Assembly (NCBI GenBank): GCA_023554445.1
Contig: JAMJQQ010000027.1
Coordinates: 1 to 23,285 of the forward strand
Length of the DNA: 23,285 bases
Reading direction: 5' to 3'
From: Carthagonibacter metallireducens
Lineage (GTDB): Bacteria > Gemmatimonadota > Gemmatimonadetes > Palauibacterales > Palauibacteraceae
Made by a program: the position numbers and the translations under genes. Under the pieces are notes generated by a model, which did no database searches, was not told the DNA's origin, and saw nothing but the letters and a program-made list of their open reading frames with translations. This document shows positions 8,376-15,426 of this stretch, one piece after another (within the stretch, counting starts at the first letter, position 1; each line of letters begins with the position of its first letter).

Positions 8376-10964
8376 TCATCCGCGCGGTCCGACCAGCTCG
8401 CGGAACGGCGCAAGCTCGCGAACCGACTCGAAGTCCGGATCGACGTGGAAGTCCCACTTCGGATACTCTGCGCCCCACTGGGCAGCGAAGAGGCCGAGGT
8501 TCATCGCCCGTGACATGTGCGATGCGGCCGCCGCCGACTCACCACGAACCGCGGCGATTGCCGAGCGCCAGTATTCCGCGTGTCCCCACAGCCAGGGGCG
8601 GTCCAGACCGGCCAGCTCGGCATCGATCGAGCCGGCGGCGTTCGCGTCACCGAGCCGGGCTGCCAGAACTCCCCGATAGCCGAGCAGGCTGATGTCGATG
8701 TTGTGCCGGAGCAGCGTCGGATCGGCTACGAGCTCCTCCACGGTCAGGTTCGCAAAGGCTTCCGATGCCTCCTCCCACCGCCCGGCCGCGTAGAGGGCCC
8801 GCGCGAGGCGCCAGCGATCGCCCGCTGTGACCGTCTCGCGGCTCGCGCGTTGATCATACCAGGAGACTGCTCGCTCCAGGGCATCAGAAGCTGATTCAGG
8901 ACTCCCGTGCGCCCGCATCTCGAGCGCGACATCCACCAGGAGCCGGAACCGCCGATCGTGCTGGAACGTCTCCTCAGCCGCTGGCTCGGACAGGATCTCG
9001 TCGACCGTCCGAAGAGCGGCCCCGGCGTCCCCTGTCGCGGCCAGACCCTGCGCCTCTCGGAAGGCCAGGTCGAGGTCCTGCGGGAAGCGTGCACGTCCTT
9101 CCAGGGCCTGGTCGAGCCCCTGGCGGAACTCGCCGAGGGAGTGGTGGCAGGCGGCCCTGTACTCCCAGAGCATGGAGGAGCGTGCGTATCGGCTGCCTTC
9201 GAGATCGACGCTGTCGAGGGCGGCAAGACACTCCCCCGGCTGGAAGGCGAGACGGTGCCCTAGCGCCAAGTGCAGATACCTCGACGCATTCGGCAGCCGA
9301 TCCTTCCAGTCGCGGAACGCCCGGACCATCTCCGGTCGGTCACGGCGCAGCACTGCATTCTGGACCGCCAGCTGCCAGCGTTGACGCGGCGAAAGGAAGG
9401 CGAGCCTCCGATCCAGCTCGTTCGCGATCGAGTCCGCTGTCGCCAGCTCCCCGAAGTTCATGTACCAGATCATCGCCAGCCCGAGCGCGGCATCGAATGT
9501 CGAGTCGATCTCGATCGCGTGGTGCAGCAGCTCGAGGGCCTGCCTCTCGGACCCACCCAGGATCCACAGTTCGCGCGCCGCGTTCAGCTGCTGCCAGGCC
9601 GGATACGACAGCCCGCGGCCGAATGACGGCGAATACTGGTCCCCGAGCCGCAGCCGGGTTGCCACGGCAACCAGGACTCGATCCCGCCATGCGAGGATGC
9701 CCGCCGTCGGATCCGCCAGTGAAGCCGAACCGATTACGCCATCGAGCACCTCCGCCGTCTCGGCATCCATCAGCCGGGACTCGAGGAGCACGGAATCGTT
9801 CCGAGCGAACAGCGAGCTCTCGAGCACGAGCGCCGTGCGCGTCTGGCGCGTCAGCTCGCGCGTCAGGGCGGGGCCCGCCAGGCGTTCTGACCCCTCCATC
9901 GATTTCAGAATTCTGTCTACTTCGTCGGACGATACGATCCGGATCGTATCGATTCCCGCCAGCGCGTTGGAGACCTGATACGTTGCCCACCTGCCGAGCT
10001 CGTCGAGCGACGCATCTCCACTCAGATTCTCGGTCGGTCGGACCATCACCGCATTCGAAATCAGGCCGCCGCCCGACTCTCGACCCGATATCGCGCTCCA
10101 CAGCGCGACCAGGACTGCCGTCGCGAAGACAGTAGATATGACGGCCCGCGCGATCCGCTTTGGCGGTGACTCCCCCCTTTCAGGGATGCCCACCACGCTT
10201 ACCGCGGGAAGCGACGCGCCCGACTTGGCCGCCCACGTCCGGTCACCGGACGCCCGCGCCAACCGATCGGCCAGTTCCTGCACCTCTGGAGCGGGCTCCA
10301 TGTCGAAATCGCGCTTCAGGAGCTCCGCGTGCTCGTGCGCCACCTGGAGTGCGTTGGCGGGATCCCCGCCGGCGGCGAGGGCCGACATGAATCCGGTGAC
10401 GGCCGCCGAATTGTACGGATCGTGCTCGACCAGTCGTCCCCACCAGGTGGCCGCCGCTGGCGCATCGCCCTGATCGTCGGCTGTCCGCGCCAGCTCCTCT
10501 AGCAATCGTGCATACGCGGAGGCGAGTCGGCGGCGCTCGTTTTCCGCCCACCGGTCGAACTCAGACGAGCTGTCGAGGTGGAAACCATCCATGAACGGCC
10601 CGGCGTAGGTCCTGGCCGCCGACTGCTTCTCCCCTGACTCGACCAAGCGGTCGAATTCTCGGACGTCGACCTCGATACGCCCGGGATTCAAGCGGATGAA
10701 CTCACCGGTAGTCTGGAGAGTCTCCTCGCCCAGAGCCTTCCGTAGAACGTAGAGCGAGTGAGACAGGTGGTGACGGGCCTCCTGCGTACCGGACTCCGGC
10801 CACAGGAGGCCGACTGCCCGGTCACGGGACACCCCCTTCTCGCCCGCGGACGCGATGAGAGCCAGCAGGGCGAGCCTCTTCTGCTGCGACGCACGTCCCC
10901 CGACCGGTCCGTCCGGACCCACCAGCAGGACACCACCCAGTAGAGACAGCCTGTACAAACGCAC
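8376..10964 (-). CDS. Transmembrane BTAD-type regulator with TolB-like and TPR region (unit A)
   Basis: This probable one-component transcription regulator has 862 residues. The domains, by inspection, are a winged-helix DNA-binding domain (about 1-95), a BTAD helical domain (about 96-240, including DPYNSAAV), one transmembrane helix (about 272-293), a TolB-N/FlgO-like domain (about 303-445, starting AVMVRPTENLSGD) and a long TPR-rich C-terminal half (about 455-850). The end, DPDF-x5-APFRELVGPRG, resembles the tails of TolB-like/TPR proteins. The topology suggests a cytoplasmic DNA-binding end and a periplasmic sensor end, as in ToxR/CadC proteins. The start may be GTG at 10964 or the TTG at 10958, which would match the start of the paralogue at 15118. 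It is divergent from the lipoprotein at 11185. The ligand and targets are unknown. Confidence 0.87.
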   Translation of the reverse strand: MRLYRLSLLGGVLLVGPDGPVGGRASQQKRLALLALIASAGEKGVSRDRAVGLLWPESGTQEARHHLSHSLYVLRKALGEETLQTTGEFIRLNPGRIEVDVREFDRLVESGEKQSAARTYAGPFMDGFHLDSSSEFDRWAENERRRLASAYARLLEELARTADDQGDAPAAATWWGRLVEHDPYNSAAVTGFMSALAAGGDPANALQVAHEHAELLKRDFDMEPAPEVQELADRLARASGDRTWAAKSGASLPAVSVVGIPERGESPPKRIARAVISTVFATAVLVALWSAISGRESGGGLISNAVMVRPTENLSGDASLDELGRWATYQVSNALAGIDTIRIVSSDEVDRILKSMEGSERLAGPALTRELTRQTRTALVLESSLFARNDSVLLESRLMDAETAEVLDGVIGSASLADPTAGILAWRDRVLVAVATRLRLGDQYSPSFGRGLSYPAWQQLNAARELWILGGSERQALELLHHAIEIDSTFDAALGLAMIWYMNFGELATADSIANELDRRLAFLSPRQRWQLAVQNAVLRRDRPEMVRAFRDWKDRLPNASRYLHLALGHRLAFQPGECLAALDSVDLEGSRYARSSMLWEYRAACHHSLGEFRQGLDQALEGRARFPQDLDLAFREAQGLAATGDAGAALRTVDEILSEPAAEETFQHDRRFRLLVDVALEMRAHGSPESASDALERAVSWYDQRASRETVTAGDRWRLARALYAAGRWEEASEAFANLTVEELVADPTLLRHNIDISLLGYRGVLAARLGDANAAGSIDAELAGLDRPWLWGHAEYWRSAIAAVRGESAAAASHMSRAMNLGLFAAQWGAEYPKWDFHVDPDFESVRELAPFRELVGPRG

Positions 10965-11070
10965 CCACCCGATAGGGTTACGAGCCGGGAGATCGGGGGG
11001 AGAGTCTCCGGCGACTCGATTGACTCAAACTAGGACGTGCCCGGAATTCGGGCCAACAGGGCCAGGGTGC

Positions 11071-11184
11071 CCGTCCGGTGGGCGGAATCCGGTGACGGCG
11101 GTTCCCGGGGCCGTGACCACCTCCCGGGCTGCCCGCCGGGCGGCACCCGAATGGCGGATCGATCACCCGATTCAGGAGGTCACG
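11071..11184 (+). promoter_or_regulatory. Conserved 5' leader of the unit A lipoprotein
   Basis: This stretch aligns with the leader at 15317-15426. The strongest block, 11106-11133, is 28 bases long and differs from 15347-15374 at two positions; it includes GACCACCTCCCGGGC unchanged. A CCCGGG pair (11104-11109 and 11123-11128) brackets it as an inverted repeat. The segment 11165-11181 is identical to 15407-15423 and contains the strong ribosome site AGGAGGT just before the ATG. Block-to-ATG spacing differs by one base between copies. It could be an operator, a structured leader, or simply a conserved remnant of duplication. Confidence 0.6.
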
Positions 11185-11730
11185 ATGAAACCGATTCGCA
11201 TTGCCTGGTGTCTGGCGGCCGCGGCAGTCGTCGCAGGCTGCAGTGACAACCCCATCAGCCCCGAGGAGAACCTCGACGCGCCGGCGTTCCAGGCCGAGCG
11301 CACAGATCTCATCCGCGAGTTCATCTGGACTTGGGAGGACTACATCCCCTGCGCCAACGATGGTGCGGGAGAGTACATCGAGTGGAACGGCATCCTGCGC
11401 TGGCATCAGATCCGGCGTGACACACCGTCCGGCGTGCACACGCGGACCAACAAGGAGATCGAGTTCGTCGGCTACGACTACGATGCCTTCATGGGCTTCG
11501 GCCAGACCTCTGGCGACGTCTGGATGGTGGACAGCAAGCGGAGCCAGTGGAACGCGCGGAAGACCACGAAGGGCGAGTTCGAGACCTTCCACCAGAACTA
11601 CAAATTTTTCCTTGTCAACGACATGGGAGAGAAGCTAGTGGTTCAGGGTTCCCGCAACTGGGTATACGACAAGGACGGCAACCTGGTGATGGAGAATCTG
11701 AATACGGGCAAGTGCCCCCAGATCTGGTAG
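11185..11730 (+). CDS. Small lipoprotein, PCxNDGxGE family (unit A, first gene)
   Basis: This 181-residue lipoprotein is of unknown function. The ATG has a near-perfect Shine-Dalgarno site (AGGAGGT, 11174-11180) four bases upstream. The signal peptide MKPIRIAWCLAAAAVVAGC ends in a lipobox with Cys19. The mature protein is rich in Trp, Tyr and Asn and has two other cysteines, Cys56 in IPCANDGAGE and Cys177 in GKCP, which could form a disulfide. It is a paralogue of the protein at 15427. Shared landmarks are the signal peptide, PC-x-NDG-x-GE, SGDVW-x2-DS, a LVN-x2-GEK segment and a C-terminal G-x-CP. It lies 220 bases from, and divergent to, the regulator at 8376 and is 17 bases upstream of the next lipoprotein, so the two are probably one transcript. 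I recognise no named family. Confidence 0.85.
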   Translation: MKPIRIAWCLAAAAVVAGCSDNPISPEENLDAPAFQAERTDLIREFIWTWEDYIPCANDGAGEYIEWNGILRWHQIRRDTPSGVHTRTNKEIEFVGYDYDAFMGFGQTSGDVWMVDSKRSQWNARKTTKGEFETFHQNYKFFLVNDMGEKLVVQGSRNWVYDKDGNLVMENLNTGKCPQIW

Positions 11731-11747
11731 AGAAGAGGAGGCCGATC

Positions 11748-12416
11748 ATGCGTTGGCGAATCCCGTTGATCGCAACGCTTGTGCTGTTCACGGCGATCAG
11801 CTGTGATCAGTCCACCACCGCACCGGAACCGACTGCCGTGGCCGAGTCGCCGAGCTTCAACTTCATGAACGGACCCGCGAATCCCGGTGAGGCATGGATT
11901 GAACGGTGGAACGGGCAGTGGTTCTTCTGGAACGCGCACCCTGAACAGAACCTCGAAGTGGAGTACGTCTACGCGGAAGATCTCGGTCAATATGTCGCCG
12001 GGTACCACTGCGGAGGCTCACAGGATATTCCACGCTGGGACAAGCAGATGGTGGGAAATCCCGACATCGCGCACGTGAAGATGCTCTTCCAGGACAAGAG
12101 CAGGCCGGTCTACGTCTACGATCTGGACGCGATCTTCGAGGCGTTCCATTCGGGTGACCCCGAGGTATTCTGCCCCTTCATGGCAAACGAGTGGCTTTAC
12201 AGGGGCGAAATCAACATGGTCTACACGGACAACAACTGGTGGTGGAATCCCGACTACGCCAATCCGTTCGGGTACCACGGCAACGGTATCGTGTGGGATC
12301 ATGACGGAAATCGTTACACCTATCACGAGTCCATACGAGGGAAGTGCGAGAACTCGGTATGCGAGTACTCGAAGTACGATCTCGTGATTCGGCGGGTTGG
12401 TAACGGCCCTGCCTGA
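11748..12416 (+). CDS. Small Trp/Tyr-rich lipoprotein, function unknown (unit A, second gene)
   Basis: This 222-residue protein is of unknown function. The ATG at 11748 follows AGAGGAGG with good spacing; the open frame upstream overlaps the previous gene and is not protein-like. The signal peptide (MRWRIPLIATLVLFTAISC) ends in a plausible lipobox, again with Cys19. Four cysteines remain in the mature protein (88, 142, 200 and 205), an even number that would suit disulfides outside the cytoplasm. It is unusually rich in Trp, Tyr and Asn, including a NNWWWNPDY stretch, as in compact beta-rich secreted domains. It is not clearly homologous to the first lipoprotein, although the length, the Cys19 anchor and the Trp-rich style match. 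Unit B has no counterpart. A small hairpin (12411-12426) covers its stop codon. Confidence 0.83.
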   Translation: MRWRIPLIATLVLFTAISCDQSTTAPEPTAVAESPSFNFMNGPANPGEAWIERWNGQWFFWNAHPEQNLEVEYVYAEDLGQYVAGYHCGGSQDIPRWDKQMVGNPDIAHVKMLFQDKSRPVYVYDLDAIFEAFHSGDPEVFCPFMANEWLYRGEINMVYTDNNWWWNPDYANPFGYHGNGIVWDHDGNRYTYHESIRGKCENSVCEYSKYDLVIRRVGNGPA

Positions 12417-12455
12417 ATGCTCAGGCCGTCGGTCCCGAACTTGGTCACATCGAAC

Positions 12456-12480
12456 GAGGGCGGTCTTCCGGGCCGCCCTC
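12456..12480 (+). terminator. GC-rich hairpin after the unit A lipoproteins
   Basis: GAGGGCGG (12456-12463) and CCGCCCTC (12473-12480) form a perfect 8-bp stem with a 9-base loop. There is no T-run after it, so it would be a weak intrinsic terminator. It lies between two convergent genes and could serve both strands. A similar GAGGGCG hairpin follows the unit B lipoprotein. Confidence 0.5.
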
Positions 12481-12520
12481 GGTGCTTCAGGCCGGGGTAA
12501 CAGTTCTTGATCGACTGTCC

Positions 12521-15118
12521 TCAGCCCCGCGGCTCCACCAGATCCGCGAATGGTGGATACTCCAGCAGCTCCCGGAAATCCGGATCCACGTGGTAGTCCC
12601 ACTTCGGATACTCCACACCCCACTGCATCGTGAACAGGCCCTTGTGCATGGCGCTGGAGAGGAGTCTCACCGCCCCTTCCAGGTCACCGCGCACTGCTGC
12701 GATCGCCGAGCGCCAGTAGTCAGCGTGTCCCCAAAGAAGCGGCCTGTCGAGCGCCGCGAGCTCTGCGTCGATTTCGCTGGACATCTTCTCGTCCCCGAGT
12801 CGTGCGGCCAGCGTCGCTCGGTAGCCGAGCAGGCTCACGTCCAGGTTGTGGCGGAACAGTAAGGAGTCGGTGGCCAGGTCCGCAGGCGCGAGCGTCGCGA
12901 ACTGCTCTGCGGCCTCTTCCCACCGCTCGGACGCGTACAGCGCCCGGGCGAGGCGCCAGCGATCGGCCGCGCTCCCCGAATCCAGGGCTCGTTCCTCGTA
13001 CCAGCGCACGGCCTGATCGAGAATCCGGGCACCCTCTGCCGGGTGCCCGTGCGCGGCCAGCTCCAGGCCCAGCTCTACCAGGTAGGTGAACCTGTAGTCC
13101 TCGACGTACGCATCCGACGGGCCGGCGGTAACAGGATGATCGACGATGGCAGCGGCGAATTCCAGTGCCTCGTCGGGCCGACCGAGGGCGGCCTCCGACC
13201 GGGCAAGTTCGAAATGGAGGTACTCCTCGTCGGAAGACTGCGACAGCCCCTCGCGGGCCCGTGCGACAGCGGCACCGTAATCGCCCAGGAGATGGTGACA
13301 CACGGCATACCGGACATAAACGCCCGTGCTGGCCTCGCTGGAGTTCACCCTGTCCAGCGTTGCGATGCACTCGGCCGGGCGCTGAACCATCATCGCACCG
13401 CTCGCCTGGTGGTTGAAGCTGCTCGTGACGGGCACCCGCTCGCTCCGCTCGCGGAAAGCGTCGAGCAGGGCAGCCCGATCGCGGCCCAGAAGGGCGCGGG
13501 CCACCGCGAGCTGCCAGCGCTGGTACTCCGATACGATCGTGATCCTCTGGTTCAGTGCCTGGAAGATCGAGTCCGCCCGGCCGAACTCCCCGAAGTTGGC
13601 GTACCAGATCATGGCCAGCCCGGCGGCCGCGTCATACGTGGAGTCGATCTCCAGGGCCGTCCGCAGACGGGCGAACGCCTCTCCTCGCCGGCCCTGATGC
13701 CACATGCTCCGGGCATTGACCGCCTCTTTCCAGGCACCGAACGAGCGACCACGTCCGTAGGCATCGATGTGATAGGGCTGAAGCCCGAACCGGGTGGCGG
13801 CGGCGACCTGCAGGCTATCCGCGAGAATGCGTATCGCATTCTCCAGGTCGTCCCGCGGTACGGTCGTGCCACGAGCGACCACCACCTCGAACGACGGGAG
13901 GGCGATAAGGCGGGTCTCGAGAGTGACCGAGTCGGAGTGGGCGAACAGCGAACTCCGCAGCTCGTGATTGGCTCCCACGAACTCGACCATTGCCGTGGCC
14001 GCCGACCGGCCGCCGAGAGTGGCGGTCCCTCTGAGCGCCTCCTGGATCAGCTCGATGTCCCGGCCGCCGAATACCCGGAAGTCGCCGACACCCGCCAGGG
14101 CGCCTTCCATCATCCAGCCGGCCCAGCGCGCCATGTCCTCGACTTCGGGATCACCCGACACGTTGTCCATCGGGAATACCAGAACCGCGTTCTCCATCGG
14201 CGACAGCGATTCCGGCTCGTCGGAGGTCGAAAGGGTGCTCCAGCCGACGACGAGGACGAGTATCACGATGAAGAACGCAACGGAGAGTTGCCCAATCCGG
14301 GGAAGGTTCGAGGTCGCTTGGCTATCTGGTCCGGGCCTGACTGGCTCAGGGACACCACTGTCAGTCGCCGGCTCCACCGGGCTCGTCGAAGCGGCTCGAG
14401 TTCCGGCACCCGAATTCTGCAGGTCCTCTGCCAGCTCGGCCACCTCCGGCGGAAGGACCATCTCGAACTCCGCGGACAACCGCTGCTCGTGCTCTCTGGC
14501 CAGCTGGATCGCGTTGGCCGGATCTCCCCGGGCGGCGAGAGCCTGCATCAGGCGTGCGACAACCGCTGAGTTGTACGGGTCCTGCACCAGAAGACGTTCC
14601 CACAAACGGATCGCAGCCGCGTAATCGTTGTCCTGCTCGGCCTCTCTGGCCAGGTCCTCCACTGCTCGTGCATACACAGCCGACATGCGACGTCGCTCTG
14701 ACTCCACCCACTCTTCGAACTCGGCTGCGTCCTTCAGATAGACACCATCGAGGAATGGTCCTGCGTATGATCGGACCACGTCATGAAGCTCCCCCCTCAC
14801 GAGGGCAGCCTGCAGGTCACCGACATCCGTGGCGACGACCCCTGCGTCGAGTGCTATCGAGTCGCCGATGTTCTGGATCGCCTCCTGCCCGAGCGCCTTC
14901 CTCAGCAGGTAAAGCGACTGGGAGAGGTGGTGACGTCCACGCTCCTCGTCGGAATCGGGCCATAGAAGGGTGATCAGCCTGTCACGGCTCGAACCGGAGC
15001 GGCCCGCCACGGCAAGTACGGCCAGCAGGGCCAGGTTGCGGGGCTGAACGGCGCGGCCCGTCACAGGCCCGGATGGACCCTCCAGCGACACGCCACCGAG
15101 CAACTTCAGCCGGTACAT
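12521..15118 (-). CDS. Transmembrane BTAD-type regulator with TolB-like and TPR region (unit B)
   Basis: This 865-residue paralogue of the regulator at 8376 has the same domain order: winged helix (about 1-92, beginning MYRLKLLGGV), BTAD domain (about 95-235, with DPYNSAVV), a proline/serine-rich linker, one transmembrane helix (about 277-294, FFIVILVLVVGW), a TolB-N-like domain (from about 309, AVLVFPMDNVSGDPE) and a TPR-rich C-terminus ending DPDF-x5-PPFADLVEPRG. The ATG at 15118 is chosen because it aligns with the paralogue; the open frame above it is low-complexity and overlaps lipoprotein leader DNA. The last 70 residues of the two regulators are very similar (WGHA-x-YWRSAIAAVRG in both), while linkers differ. 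It is divergent from the lipoprotein at 15427. It is likely a membrane-bound one-component regulator; the signal and targets are unknown. Confidence 0.87.
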   Translation of the reverse strand: MYRLKLLGGVSLEGPSGPVTGRAVQPRNLALLAVLAVAGRSGSSRDRLITLLWPDSDEERGRHHLSQSLYLLRKALGQEAIQNIGDSIALDAGVVATDVGDLQAALVRGELHDVVRSYAGPFLDGVYLKDAAEFEEWVESERRRMSAVYARAVEDLAREAEQDNDYAAAIRLWERLLVQDPYNSAVVARLMQALAARGDPANAIQLAREHEQRLSAEFEMVLPPEVAELAEDLQNSGAGTRAASTSPVEPATDSGVPEPVRPGPDSQATSNLPRIGQLSVAFFIVILVLVVGWSTLSTSDEPESLSPMENAVLVFPMDNVSGDPEVEDMARWAGWMMEGALAGVGDFRVFGGRDIELIQEALRGTATLGGRSAATAMVEFVGANHELRSSLFAHSDSVTLETRLIALPSFEVVVARGTTVPRDDLENAIRILADSLQVAAATRFGLQPYHIDAYGRGRSFGAWKEAVNARSMWHQGRRGEAFARLRTALEIDSTYDAAAGLAMIWYANFGEFGRADSIFQALNQRITIVSEYQRWQLAVARALLGRDRAALLDAFRERSERVPVTSSFNHQASGAMMVQRPAECIATLDRVNSSEASTGVYVRYAVCHHLLGDYGAAVARAREGLSQSSDEEYLHFELARSEAALGRPDEALEFAAAIVDHPVTAGPSDAYVEDYRFTYLVELGLELAAHGHPAEGARILDQAVRWYEERALDSGSAADRWRLARALYASERWEEAAEQFATLAPADLATDSLLFRHNLDVSLLGYRATLAARLGDEKMSSEIDAELAALDRPLLWGHADYWRSAIAAVRGDLEGAVRLLSSAMHKGLFTMQWGVEYPKWDYHVDPDFRELLEYPPFADLVEPRG

Positions 15119-15199
15119 ACTGCACCCGCAGGCCGGAGGAGACAGAAGTTGAGACAAACGGGAGATCCGGGAGATGCCCCGTCCGCATAATGATAGCGA

Positions 15200-15238
15200 A
15201 TCCGGCATTAAGCTTCGAGCCGGATCGGAAGGCCTTCC
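15200..15238. promoter_or_regulatory. Two adjacent palindromes, candidate operator
   Basis: ATCCGGC (15200-15206) and GCCGGAT (15219-15225) are perfect inverted arms sharing one centre with the inner AAGCTT (15210-15215), so ten of thirteen pairs match. One base later comes the perfect 12-bp palindrome GGAAGGCCTTCC (15227-15238). The pair sits about 80-120 bases upstream of the unit B regulator and overlaps its possible promoter. No equivalent is seen in unit A. Confidence 0.4.
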
Positions 15239-15316
15239 ATATAGCGCATGAGCGCAACGACGTGGCGGTGAGGACGCCCCGGGTACGCGGGCGCCGAGCC
15301 ACGATAACGCGTTCCC

Positions 15317-15426
15317 GGCCGGTGGGTGGCGGAGGAATGGTGGTCTCGGGGCCGCGACCACCTCCCGGGCCGCCGGCCGGTCGGGTTCGCAAGAGGCGAA
15401 TCGACAACCCGATTCAGGAGGTCGCC
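15317..15426 (+). promoter_or_regulatory. Conserved 5' leader of the unit B lipoprotein
   Basis: This is the counterpart of the leader at 11071-11184. It contains the 28-base block (15347-15374, two differences from unit A) and the identical 17-base ribosome-site segment (15407-15423). In this copy GGTGGTC (15339-15345) and GACCACC (15356-15362) form a perfect 7-bp inverted repeat across the block; unit A has only an imperfect version. Confidence 0.6.

Larger units (their letters stand above)
15119..15426. other. 308-base divergent intergenic region of unit B
   Basis: No gene is seen here. From left to right it holds TTGAGACAAAC (15149-15159), which resembles TTGACTCAAAC at 11020-11030 in unit A. 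Next is an AT-rich patch with a minus-strand -10-like TATCAT (complement of 15190-15195), spaced 17 bases from a poor -35. Two palindromes follow (15200-15225 and 15227-15238), then the leader shared with unit A. Promoters for both genes should lie here, but their exact sites are unproven. Confidence 0.5.

Noticed and set aside
11547..11747. Upstream extension of the second lipoprotein
   Set aside because: It overlaps the first lipoprotein in another frame; the ATG at 11748 has a good ribosome site and signal peptide.
8376..12416. Toxin-antitoxin or immunity module
   Set aside because: The regulator is large and membrane-bound and the small proteins are exported lipoproteins without toxin motifs, so the arrangement does not fit known modules.
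15119..15361. N-terminal extension of the unit B regulator
   Set aside because: It covers the lipoprotein leader and palindromes and is not protein-like; the paralogue aligns from the ATG at 15118.
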